From an uncultured Porphyromonadaceae bacterium (GTDB lineage Bacteria; Bacteroidota; Bacteroidia; Bacteroidales; Muribaculaceae): a stretch of DNA of 64,000 bases. The translations under genes and the position numbers were made by a program. Of this stretch, positions 9,257 to 16,885 are shown one piece after another (the stretch's first letter is position 1; every line of letters starts with the position of its first letter). The stretch is from assembly GCA_900544305.1 (NCBI GenBank), contig UQUV01000005.1, positions 54,708 to 118,707 on the forward strand, read 5' to 3'. The notes beneath the pieces are model-generated. The model was not told the DNA's origin, did no database searches, and saw only the letters and a program-made list of their open reading frames with translations.

Positions 9257-10648
9257 TTATAATGCCAGCGAAAGCAGGTCAACCAACAGGCTCATCACAT
9301 TTTCATGTTCGCCGCCGGCATTGTTGACGTGAATCTGCAAAGAGCCTTCCTTGTCGTCCATATAGCCATAGACATAGCCGGTAACGGCCTTGTTGCCCAA
9401 AGCACTCTGCAGAAGTTGTGCCAAAGCCGTACTTTCAGAACAATCAAGGTATATGGCCGACGACTTGTCGGAGAATTTCGATGCGCTATAAGAATCTTTC
9501 ACTTCTGCTCCATAGTTCACCACCAGCATATCGTCGACAACTTTCAAAGTCAAAGATGAAGGAAGCGGAAGATTGCTTACCGTATAAGTATTCTTTCCAA
9601 TTTCAGTCAGCAATCCCATGGCTGACAATTCGTTTTTAAACAAGTTGTTAAGATTATCCTCACCGTTGTCGGTCAATCCAAACACAATAGAACCGCTGTT
9701 GGCATAGTAATTGTCCAGGTCGGTAATTGTTGCACCGATTGCGATAGAGCCGTCCCAGCTGTCAAGTGCCAGCTTTGCCATCTGTTGCTCTGAGGGACTA
9801 CCAACCAACTGCTGTACCATCGCCTTATAGGAGTCAACCATTTCCTGATTGGCAGCCTGTGCCAACACAACGGACGACTTTGCATCAATATATTTGAACA
9901 CCGATTTGTCGACATCCTCCAAGTTCAGTTCCGGAAGCATGTTCTTGCCCTCGGCATTCAAAGCATGGAACTTCACGAAAACATCCTCTTTTTCAAACGA
10001 CAAGCTGATATACATGCTCGCATCTTTCAACTTTTGGAAGGAAGCGATATTGGCCAACATCGCCCTTTCGTTTGCCGGAGCCATTCCGTAAATCTCGTTG
10101 AAGTTCACATAGAGGTCGACATCCGATTTCAGCATCATATCGTTAAAGCCTTTCACGGCCAGAACGCTGTTTTCTTCTGTCTGCGTCATCCAGCCGTCGA
10201 TTTTTCCAGCCACCGTTTTCACATCGCCCTCAACAACAACCCAGCCGTAATCGTCGGCCACAATCAGGTTCTTGTCCGTATAAACCGGCTTGCCGTTTAT
10301 TTCTTCTTTCGGAGTTCCTTCCAATGTCTTTTCAAATTTCCCTTTGTCATTAATGGCAAAAACAAAACAGCCTTCATTGCCCGACTGGAAAAATACAGTC
10401 TGACGGAGGTCGATGCCATTATCTTCCATAAACAGGTTCTTCAGTTCGGCCAGTGAAGGATCGGAAACTTCCAATTTTTCAAGATTTGCCTTTTTCGCCA
10501 AATCCATCGGCTTCAGTGTCGCCACTACATAAGCGTCTTTCGGCACAAAACCAATCAGATCGGAACTTTCCTTCGAACAGGAGACCATCATCACCACAAG
10601 AGCCAACAGGCTCAAAACGTTCAGTTTAAAAAATTTTTGCGCATTCAT
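9257..10648 (-). CDS. DUF4836 family lipoprotein
   Basis: A 463-residue lipoprotein: the N terminus has a hydrophobic stretch and a lipobox ending at the Cys of MMVSCSKES. The body, beginning with IGFVPKDAYVVATLKP, matches DUF4836, a Bacteroidales family of unknown function with a substrate-binding-like appearance. It is the first gene of the minus-strand group with the ABC transporter, suggesting an envelope partner of that transporter (inference). A strong -7 box precedes it at 10671-10678. Confidence 0.75.
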   Translation of the reverse strand: MNAQKFFKLNVLSLLALVVMMVSCSKESSDLIGFVPKDAYVVATLKPMDLAKKANLEKLEVSDPSLAELKNLFMEDNGIDLRQTVFFQSGNEGCFVFAINDKGKFEKTLEGTPKEEINGKPVYTDKNLIVADDYGWVVVEGDVKTVAGKIDGWMTQTEENSVLAVKGFNDMMLKSDVDLYVNFNEIYGMAPANERAMLANIASFQKLKDASMYISLSFEKEDVFVKFHALNAEGKNMLPELNLEDVDKSVFKYIDAKSSVVLAQAANQEMVDSYKAMVQQLVGSPSEQQMAKLALDSWDGSIAIGATITDLDNYYANSGSIVFGLTDNGEDNLNNLFKNELSAMGLLTEIGKNTYTVSNLPLPSSLTLKVVDDMLVVNYGAEVKDSYSASKFSDKSSAIYLDCSESTALAQLLQSALGNKAVTGYVYGYMDDKEGSLQIHVNNAGGEHENVMSLLVDLLSLAL

Positions 10649-10670
10649 AATGGTAAGTATTAGAATTATA

Positions 10671-10678
10671 CAAAGATA
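10671..10678 (-). promoter_or_regulatory. -7 box for the DUF4836/ABC operon
   Basis: On the minus strand this reads TATCTTTG, an exact -7 consensus, 22 nt upstream of the DUF4836 start. No good TTTG lies at 19-20 bp further upstream, so an activator may be needed or the promoter may be weak. Confidence 0.5.
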
Positions 10679-10744
10679 GAAGGTTTTTCAACAAATCATA
10701 TAACGTTTCCGACAAAATGAGAAAGAATTAAACCTATAAAAATA

Positions 10745-10787
10745 TAGTACTATGTATTGCATAGTACTAACATTATACCTATATTTG
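10745..10787 (+). promoter_or_regulatory. PadR-type operator overlapping a promoter
   Basis: TAGTACTATG (10745-10754) and CATAGTACTA (10760-10769) form a perfect inverted repeat with a 5-nt spacer. The -33 TTGC (10757-10760) lies at its centre; a 19-bp spacer leads to TATATTTG (10780-10787). A PadR gene follows at 11048, and PadR proteins commonly repress their own operon by binding such palindromes. Autorepression is inferred from layout. Confidence 0.65.
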
Positions 10788-10821
10788 CAGCATCAAAAGG
10801 AAAAATACCGGTGAGATATCA

Positions 10822-10845
10822 TTAAACCCAAATCGGTCATTGGAC
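10822..10845 (+). repeat. Copy 1 of an intergenic motif (AACCCAAATCGGTCAT)
   Basis: This copy, on the plus strand, is followed 150 nt later by an inverted copy at 11001-11035; the two could pair in the leader RNA. A further copy lies at 61722-61756. This one differs slightly in the core and its small stem is shortened. Confidence 0.5.
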
Positions 10846-10848
10846 TTT

Positions 10849-11004
10849 ATGGTGGATTTCGTGCTGCTGTCAGGCAGATTGATTTCTGCTTTTGTCGAAG
10901 ATGTAGCGGGCGACATCAAGAAAAAGCAGGAAGCAAGATGCCGACAGCAGTACCGAAGACAACTAAAGAGCCAACTAAAGCACACAATCAACAGCTTAAC
11001 TTGA
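10849..11004 (+). CDS. Possible 51-residue peptide gene in the padR leader
   Basis: An ATG-initiated frame of 51 codons (MVDFVLLSGRLIS to KHTINSLT). The N-terminal half is hydrophobic to amphipathic, and the C-terminal half is rich in Arg, Lys and Gln. It lies between the padR operator-promoter and padR and is framed by two inverted copies of a repeated motif. No family is recognised and no clear ribosome-binding site is seen, so this may be a leader peptide, a small membrane-active protein or a chance frame. Confidence 0.35.
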   Translation: MVDFVLLSGRLISAFVEDVAGDIKKKQEARCRQQYRRQLKSQLKHTINSLT

Positions 11005-11035
11005 TTTGGCGGTCTAATGACCGTTTTGGGTTAAA
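11001..11035 (-). repeat. Copy 2 of the intergenic motif, inverted
   Basis: Read on the minus strand it contains CCAAAACGGTCATTAGACCG and flanking A/T-rich ends. CGGTC-ATTA-GACCG forms a 5-bp stem with a 4-nt loop. The copy at 61722-61756 keeps this stem with a T-G pair in place of T-A, a hint that RNA or single-strand structure matters. It ends 12 nt before padR. Confidence 0.6.
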
Positions 11036-11047
11036 ACAACTGAAACT

Positions 11048-11374
11048 ATGAACATCGACAATGCCAAATCACAGATGCGGAAAGGGATGCTCGAATACTG
11101 CGTCCTGCTTCTGCTCCATAAAGAACCGTCGTACGCTTCGGACATCATCAGCAAGCTGAAGGAAGCGCAGCTGATTGTTGTCGAAGGTACGCTGTATCCG
11201 CTGCTGACACGCCTTAAAAAAGACGGACTGCTCAGCTATGAGTGGAAAGAATCCACCCAGGGCCCTCCCCGGAAGTACTATGCGCTGACCTCCGAGGGCG
11301 AAAACTTCCTGGACGGACTCGACGCGGCCTGGAACGAACTTGCCGCCACCGTAGGCCACCTGAAATCAAAATAA
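11048..11374 (+). CDS. PadR family transcriptional regulator
   Basis: A 108-residue winged-helix protein of the short PadR type (subfamily 2). The motif RKGMLEYCVLLLLHKEPSYASDIISKL, the wing with EGTLYPLLTRLKKDGLLS and the segment GPPRKYYALTSEG are typical. It should bind the palindrome at 10745-10769 as a dimer and repress its own operon. Co-transcribed with the PspC-domain membrane protein gene 27 nt downstream, a pairing common in Bacteroidales; the inducing signal is probably envelope stress or a small ligand (inference). Confidence 0.9.
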   Translation: MNIDNAKSQMRKGMLEYCVLLLLHKEPSYASDIISKLKEAQLIVVEGTLYPLLTRLKKDGLLSYEWKESTQGPPRKYYALTSEGENFLDGLDAAWNELAATVGHLKSK

Positions 11375-11401
11375 CCCAACTCACTCCAAAATTCACCGAA
11401 A

Positions 11402-13057
11402 ATGAAAAAAAACATCACAATCAACTTGCTGGGGTCGCTCTATGCCATTGACGAAGATGCATACGAACTGCTCAACCAGTATCTCAACAATATGAAACGG
11501 TATTTCGCCCGCAAGGAAGACGGAGCGGAAATTGCCGACGACATCGAACACCGCATAGCCGAACTTCTCGCCGACCTGAAAGCGCAAGGCGTGGAAGCCA
11601 TCACGATTGAACATATTGAAGACATTATCAAGCGTATCGGCAACCCGGAAGAAATGGACGACGAAGAATGGAACGAAAACCCGGAGGAAAACACCGCATC
11701 CGCTCCCGAACCCGGACAAAGAGTAGGGAAGAAGCTGTTCCGGAATCCCGACGACAAAATGCTTTCGGGTGTCACATCCGGAATTGCCGCCTTTTTCGGA
11801 CTCGACACGCTGCTGTGCCGCATTCTGATGGTGCTGTTTGCACTCATCACAAAAGGGGTCATGATTCCCATCTATCTGCTGATGTGGCTCATCATGCCGG
11901 AAGCCCGCACACCGGAAGAACGGCTGATGATGCAGGGCAAACCCGTCAACATGAACAACCTGCGCGACGAAATCATCAACGGAACGAAACAGGCAGGAGC
12001 CTTCATCTCGTCGGAAACCACAAAAAGCAAGGCACGCAACATTGCAGGCACACTGCTGAACTTTGTCGTAACGCTGTTTAAAATCGGCATAGCCATAGCA
12101 GCCGGCATTATCATGCTCTTTCTCGTACTCGGACTGATAACCACCGTATGCTTCATCGGAATTGCCATTTACGCCACCATTGCAGGATTCGGCACACTGG
12201 TAGCCGCCAATGTCGACCCTGAAATACTGCTGACCCTCAACAGCCTGCCCATGTCGACGCACGTCAGCTTCTGGATTGCAGCCGTCACGCTCGTTATCGT
12301 ACTGAGCATTGCCATCTACACGTCGTTCCATCTTGCCGCCCGCATTTTCGGAAAGACACAACCCATGAACAGCCGCCAGAGCTGGACTTTGGGCATCACC
12401 TGGACAGTGGCGCTCATTCTGTTCATCATTTTTACAACAATGACACTCATTCAAATCAACCGCACCCATGCGGAAAGCGTCCGGACCGTCAACACCCACA
12501 ACGGGTTCTATGTGCCGGAATACGAATGGGGCTACCTGAAGGCACAGAAATGGAACATTGTAGCCGGTGAAAACAACGAAGGCAATTTCGTGGGCTGGGG
12601 CAAATTCTACAACGGTGACCCGGGCGTACGCTATCTGTATGCCCACAACAGGGAAAACGACGCGATGAAATTCCAAATGGAAAAAATCTACGACCTGCAT
12701 CCGGGTACCTACACGCTGGAAGCCGTAGGAGCCAGCGACGGCAACGGAGCCTTTATCTACGCACAGACCACCGACAGCATCTACAAAATTGAAATTCCGG
12801 TCTGTGCCAACAACGAAGGCGGAAACATCTGGCAGGAAGCCGTAGAAAGAAACGACACGACCGATGCCGTTGTCAATAACATCGTCAAGGCAAACGACGG
12901 AAAAGGCTACGGCTGGAACCACGTGAAAATTGAAAACATCAAGACCGATGACGGGAAAATCCGCGTAGGCGTATCGAATGTATCTTCCTTCACCGGCTCA
13001 CCGTGGGAAGGCTATCAGCTGCGCGCTGCTGAATTCAAGCTGTTTCCTGTAAAATAA
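11402..13057 (+). CDS. PspC-domain membrane protein
   Basis: A 551-residue protein. Residues 1-80 form a helical region also seen in Bacteroidales PspC proteins. A PspC domain lies at about 110-170 (KKLFRNPDDKMLSGVTSGIA to LLMWLIMP). Further transmembrane helices lie near 225-250, 255-275, 295-315 and 335-355. The C-terminal part (about 370-551) is extracytoplasmic and beta-rich. PspC proteins sense membrane stress in other bacteria; here the partner is the PadR repressor encoded just upstream, so the pair likely forms an envelope-stress module (inference). Confidence 0.8.
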   Translation: MKKNITINLLGSLYAIDEDAYELLNQYLNNMKRYFARKEDGAEIADDIEHRIAELLADLKAQGVEAITIEHIEDIIKRIGNPEEMDDEEWNENPEENTASAPEPGQRVGKKLFRNPDDKMLSGVTSGIAAFFGLDTLLCRILMVLFALITKGVMIPIYLLMWLIMPEARTPEERLMMQGKPVNMNNLRDEIINGTKQAGAFISSETTKSKARNIAGTLLNFVVTLFKIGIAIAAGIIMLFLVLGLITTVCFIGIAIYATIAGFGTLVAANVDPEILLTLNSLPMSTHVSFWIAAVTLVIVLSIAIYTSFHLAARIFGKTQPMNSRQSWTLGITWTVALILFIIFTTMTLIQINRTHAESVRTVNTHNGFYVPEYEWGYLKAQKWNIVAGENNEGNFVGWGKFYNGDPGVRYLYAHNRENDAMKFQMEKIYDLHPGTYTLEAVGASDGNGAFIYAQTTDSIYKIEIPVCANNEGGNIWQEAVERNDTTDAVVNNIVKANDGKGYGWNHVKIENIKTDDGKIRVGVSNVSSFTGSPWEGYQLRAAEFKLFPVK

Positions 13058-13092
13058 AACCCAAATCCGTCTAAAGACCTATTAAACAGAAC

Positions 13093-13124
13093 AAGCGGAC
13101 GACACATTGCTGTATCGCCCGCTT
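13093..13124. terminator. Bidirectional terminator between PspC and PepSY-like genes
   Basis: AAGCGGACGA (13093-13102) and TCGCCCGCTT (13115-13124) pair with one A-C mismatch (perfect G-T on the other strand). TTTCTG follows on plus and TTGTTCTG on minus. It separates two convergent genes. Confidence 0.65.
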
Positions 13125-13148
13125 TCTGTATGTTCCCGCATCATCCGG

Positions 13149-13586
13149 TTAGTCGTCAATGTCAACCAGATTGTAGTTGGTGTCGAATTCAAGTTCCATT
13201 CCGCTGGAGAGCTTCACATCGTAGCCGCGCTTGTCACGTTCAATCTTTACAATCGTCACACCCTGTTTCATGTAGTTTTTTGTCAGGAAGTTGTAGATTG
13301 GTTTCGGAACAATGGCTGTCGGCACATTCTTGCATTTCACCTCTTTCCAGTCGCCGTTGCCCTCAAACTCCACTTTTCCGCCGTCTGTGAAAATCACGTC
13401 ATAAGTGCTGCTGAACAGGTCGCGGTCTTCCTTTGCCAACGCCACTTCCGATGTCTTGAAATATTGCTTCAGGAATGTCTGAGCTTTTGCCGGAAGTTTG
13501 CTGACTACGATAGGACGGTCGTCATCGGCTTTTGCTACTCCAAATACTGCTACAATCGCTACTAAAAGAACTGCTAATTTTTTCAT
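13149..13586 (-). CDS. PepSY-like (DUF2874) periplasmic protein
   Basis: A 145-residue exported protein with signal peptide MKKLAVLLVAIVAVFGVAKA. The body contains two beta-alpha repeats: LPAKAQTFLKQYFKTSEV..SSTYDVIFTDGGKVEFEGNGDWKEV and VPKPIYNFLTKNY..GYDVKLSSGMELEFD. These match the PepSY-like putative beta-lactamase-inhibitor-like family (PF11396), abundant in Bacteroidales; function unknown. It is a single-gene unit, convergent with the PspC gene and divergent from the sensor kinase gene. Confidence 0.85.
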   Translation of the reverse strand: MKKLAVLLVAIVAVFGVAKADDDRPIVVSKLPAKAQTFLKQYFKTSEVALAKEDRDLFSSTYDVIFTDGGKVEFEGNGDWKEVKCKNVPTAIVPKPIYNFLTKNYMKQGVTIVKIERDKRGYDVKLSSGMELEFDTNYNLVDIDD

Positions 13587-13717
13587 ATCATTTCAATTTT
13601 ATGGGTTATTATTCAATTTTTACATTGCAAAGTTGCCACCTGATTCTGAAAAGATTCTGAAAATTGCGGTTTTTTGAAAAAAAAATTACAATTTAGACAA
13701 ATCTGCATCTTTTTTGC

Positions 13718-13725
13718 TAATTTCG
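13718..13725 (+). promoter_or_regulatory. -7-like box next to the sensor-kinase start
   Basis: TAATTTCG resembles the -7 box (TAnnTTTG) with one change and ends only 5 nt before the ATG at 13731. If used, the transcript would begin at or next to the start codon (leaderless). The -33 region is weak. Confidence 0.35.
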
Positions 13726-13730
13726 CGGCC

Positions 13731-15755
13731 ATGAAGACACTTATTTATGGAGTCATCTTCACACTGTTAGCAACCATTGCAGCATCGTTTGTCGGATGCA
13801 GCAAAAACGAAGACCTCCCAGACGCTCCGTTGGCTGAATTTGAAAAGACATTCAACGACACTATATATAAAAATCCGGAAGCAGCCCTGCAATATGCCGA
13901 CAGTATATTGGGCACACACACCGACAGTATGACATACCACCTGGTGATGTCCTACAAGCTGATTGCACACATGATGCTTTCGCAGACGGATTCGATGAAT
14001 CATTATGTCAACCATGTGAAAAACTATTTTACGCAGAACAGTGACACGTCGAATGCCTATTGCAAAAAGGCATTCTACAACATCGCCAATGCCAACGGCA
14101 TCTGGTACTCCTTTTCCAAGCAGGGCGACTCTGCTGTCTACTATCTGAAAAAAGCCATTGACTATTCCAATCCGTCGGAACTTCCACAGTCCTATCTGAA
14201 CCTGGCGGAAAACTATGTGCGGCAAGGCATGTATGTGGAAGGAGCCGAAAGCTACCGGAAGGCCCTGATGCTGAACGACTCCATCGGCAACATTATCCCG
14301 AAGGACTTTATCTACAACGGGCTTGCCATAACCTACATGCAGATTTCCGACTACGACCAGGCGGAAATATACCTAAACAAGTCGATGGAATATTTCGACG
14401 GCATGCGCAACATTGACCGCTATGTGATTCTGAACGATTTCGGCAATCTCTATTATTTCAAAGGAGAATACGAAAAGGCGCTTCCGTATTTTATTAAGGC
14501 CTACAGCTACGCCCAGAAAATGCCGAACAGAAACATTGATACCTATGTGCCTTTATTCAATCAGGCGGAAATCTATACCCTCATCCACCAGCCAAAGAAG
14601 GCAGCCGAATGCATCGACACGCTGAAAAAAGTGCTGGCAGGAGGAAATCTCGACATTTTCGAAGCCCATCTGCGCACGCTGGAGCTTGCTCTTGCCATCG
14701 AACAGAACGACAAGGCAAAAGCCACAGCCGTCGTACAGGAAATGAAGCACGACCAGTTGCCGTTTGAACTGAAACGCATCCGCAACCGATATCTGCAAAC
14801 CTATTACGCCGAAGCCGGCGACTTCTCCAACGCTTACCGTCTGCAATCGGAAAACCGCTTTATCGAAGACTCCCTGCGTAACGTGCAGGTAAAGACACGC
14901 GTGGCCGACATCTATATGCGCTACCAGCAGGACACGACTCTCATCGCAAAGCAGCACTATATTTCCGAACAGCAGAAGGAAATTGACCGCTCCAACACGC
15001 TGATTATCCTTTGGACCATCATTGCGCTGGTGTGCGGAGGACTTGCCATTACGATTTATCTGCTGATGCGTCGCCAACGCCAGCAAATGATAGAGCGGCA
15101 CATCGAGAACATCGGTAAAATGCGTATGGAAAACATTCGCAACTGCCTGTCGCCTCATTTCACCTTCAACGTGCTGAACCATGTCATATCGCAATACGAC
15201 GAAAACGATCCTAACCGCATCCGCATGATGAACCTTGTGAAGATTTTGCGCCGCTGCGTCGAAGTTTCGTCACAAATGACCGTCAGCCTGTCGGAAGAAA
15301 TCGATTTCGTAAAAACCTACGTTTCGCTGCAATGCGCACAATGGAAAGACGACGAATTCACTTTCCGCTGCCATATTGATGACGACATCGACAGCCATTC
15401 GGTAGTCATACCTTCCATGTTTATCCAGATTCCTGTAGAAAACGCCATCAAACACGGACTGAGAGGCATTGAAGGCCATCGGGAACTGAATATTTCCATC
15501 CGGAGCGGAAACAACGGAGTAAATGTGGAAATCACCAACAACGGAATCGGCTACAAGCCGAAAGTGATGACCTCCGACACAGGAAAGGGGATGCAGGTCA
15601 TCTACCAGACCATCATGCTGCTCAACAGGCGGAATACCGAACATATCCGCTTCAACATCGGGCAGCTTAACCCCGAAAATATCGGTCAGGAAGGTACAAA
15701 AGTGGAGATATTTTTTCCTTCAACCTTTGATTTTACTCGATTCGAAAGAAAATAA
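13731..15755 (+). CDS. LytS-type sensor histidine kinase, TPR lipoprotein
   Basis: A 674-residue protein starting at the ATG that gives a lipoprotein-like signal (ASFVGCSK). Residues about 60-400 are tetratricopeptide-like helical repeats in the periplasm, followed by a coiled segment, one transmembrane helix (about 423-446) and a His_kinase domain (PF06580). The phospho-acceptor is H476 in SPHFTFNVLNH, the N-box is N571 in ENAIKHGLRG, and a GKGMQ glycine box follows. It should phosphorylate the LytTR regulator encoded 135 nt downstream. A TTG at 13674 could start the frame earlier but would bury the signal peptide. Confidence 0.88.
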   Translation: MKTLIYGVIFTLLATIAASFVGCSKNEDLPDAPLAEFEKTFNDTIYKNPEAALQYADSILGTHTDSMTYHLVMSYKLIAHMMLSQTDSMNHYVNHVKNYFTQNSDTSNAYCKKAFYNIANANGIWYSFSKQGDSAVYYLKKAIDYSNPSELPQSYLNLAENYVRQGMYVEGAESYRKALMLNDSIGNIIPKDFIYNGLAITYMQISDYDQAEIYLNKSMEYFDGMRNIDRYVILNDFGNLYYFKGEYEKALPYFIKAYSYAQKMPNRNIDTYVPLFNQAEIYTLIHQPKKAAECIDTLKKVLAGGNLDIFEAHLRTLELALAIEQNDKAKATAVVQEMKHDQLPFELKRIRNRYLQTYYAEAGDFSNAYRLQSENRFIEDSLRNVQVKTRVADIYMRYQQDTTLIAKQHYISEQQKEIDRSNTLIILWTIIALVCGGLAITIYLLMRRQRQQMIERHIENIGKMRMENIRNCLSPHFTFNVLNHVISQYDENDPNRIRMMNLVKILRRCVEVSSQMTVSLSEEIDFVKTYVSLQCAQWKDDEFTFRCHIDDDIDSHSVVIPSMFIQIPVENAIKHGLRGIEGHRELNISIRSGNNGVNVEITNNGIGYKPKVMTSDTGKGMQVIYQTIMLLNRRNTEHIRFNIGQLNPENIGQEGTKVEIFFPSTFDFTRFERK

Positions 15756-15830
15756 AAATCATAATTTTTCAAAAATAAGAACCAATAGTTGCGTTTTTCG
15801 GCCAGATAGTATCAGTTGGCCAAATTGCTA

Positions 15831-15861
15831 TTGCACCGAACATTTCTGTTAATTAATTTTG
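15831..15861 (+). promoter_or_regulatory. Promoter of the LytTR regulator gene
   Basis: TTGC (15831-15834), 19-bp spacer and TAATTTTG (15854-15861). Leader about 23 nt. The regulator thus has its own promoter besides any read-through from the kinase gene. Confidence 0.6.
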
Positions 15862-15890
15862 CAAAAATACAACCGAATACCAGCACAGAG

Positions 15891-16655
15891 ATGAGGGAAT
15901 TTCAAAACTACAAAATATTAATCATTGACGATGACGAAACAGCCATCCTTCAACTTGAAAAGGCTTTAAAAAAACATCCATTATTTACAGTTGCAGGAGT
16001 AGCTAAAAATGCTGAAAAGGGAGAACAGTTGTTATTCGCACAAAGACCTGACATTCTATTTCTCGATGTAGAACTGCCGGATGCCCAAGGTGTGGAATTT
16101 CTCAATTCCATCAAGGATTCCATTAACTGGTCGATGTATGTAGTGTTCTATTCCATGCATAGCAAGTACATTCTCAGTGCCTTCCGTGAATCGGCGTTCG
16201 ACTATCTGCTGAAGCCGTTCGAACAGGAAGAACTCGACGGCATTCTCGAACGTTTCCGGAAAACGGTCATCACCATTGAAACGCAAGCCATGCAGCGCAA
16301 GGCTGACGAGAATCCTTTGCGCAACCATTTCCTCATCGCTACGGTTACCGGCTACAAAATGGCGCGGCTGGAAGAAATCGGTTATTTTGAGCACCACAGC
16401 CTCAGAAAGCAATGGACGGCCATGCTTGTCGACCAAAACAATCTGAACCTGAAACGCGGAACGAAGGCAGAAACCATTCTGAGCTATTCACCCTCGTTCA
16501 TTCAGATTAGCCAGTCCATTATCATCAATGTCAACTATCTGGCAATGATTCAGGGCAAGGAATGCAAGCTATATCCGCCGTTCGACAAGGTTCAGGGGCT
16601 TCAAATTTCCAGAAATTACCTCAAGAAACTGCAGGAAATGCTGAACTTCATTTAA
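15891..16655 (+). CDS. LytTR-family response regulator
   Basis: A 254-residue response regulator. The receiver domain (about 7-125) has the acidic cluster IDDDE, phospho-acceptor D59 in LFLDVELPD, Ser in the YSMHS segment and K108 in LLKPF. A linker leads to a LytTR DNA-binding domain (about 150-254) with the pattern YFEHHSLRK..ILSYSPSFIQISQSIIINVNYL. LytTR proteins bind pairs of short direct repeats. It pairs with the LytS-type kinase immediately upstream; targets are not evident. The ATG at 15891 follows the promoter and receiver start well; an earlier TTG at 15816 is unlikely. Confidence 0.92.
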   Translation: MREFQNYKILIIDDDETAILQLEKALKKHPLFTVAGVAKNAEKGEQLLFAQRPDILFLDVELPDAQGVEFLNSIKDSINWSMYVVFYSMHSKYILSAFRESAFDYLLKPFEQEELDGILERFRKTVITIETQAMQRKADENPLRNHFLIATVTGYKMARLEEIGYFEHHSLRKQWTAMLVDQNNLNLKRGTKAETILSYSPSFIQISQSIIINVNYLAMIQGKECKLYPPFDKVQGLQISRNYLKKLQEMLNFI

Positions 16656-16816
16656 TTCCGCATAATATTTTCATCACTTTAGTAGCATTTTTCAACAGAA
16701 TATTCATCCATTATCGAATATAGTAGCATATACCCGCTTTGTGCATTTTGACAATCCAACAAAGCTTTATACATTTGTCATGTCTGGCGTAGGGGTATAT
16801 ACCTTAGGTATAGCTT

Positions 16817-16868
16817 TTGCTGTTAACTGTATATTATAGGGAAGTATACAGCTAACAGCAATTTTTTT
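16817..16868 (+). terminator. Long-stem terminator after the LytTR regulator
   Basis: Arms TTGCTGTTA-a-CTGTATA (16817-16833) and TATACAG-c-TAACAGCAA (16845-16861) pair over 16 bp with a single mismatch, followed by seven T. It ends the regulator transcript. The intervening stretch 16656-16816 is AT-rich and holds no gene that I can see. Confidence 0.85.
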
Positions 16869-16885
16869 ATGTCCTCTCCGAACAA

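Noticed and set aside
11393..12922. 509-codon minus-strand frame opposite the PspC gene
   Set aside because: Cys/His/Val-rich translation typical of antisense shadow; the plus-strand protein has a clear PspC domain and helices.
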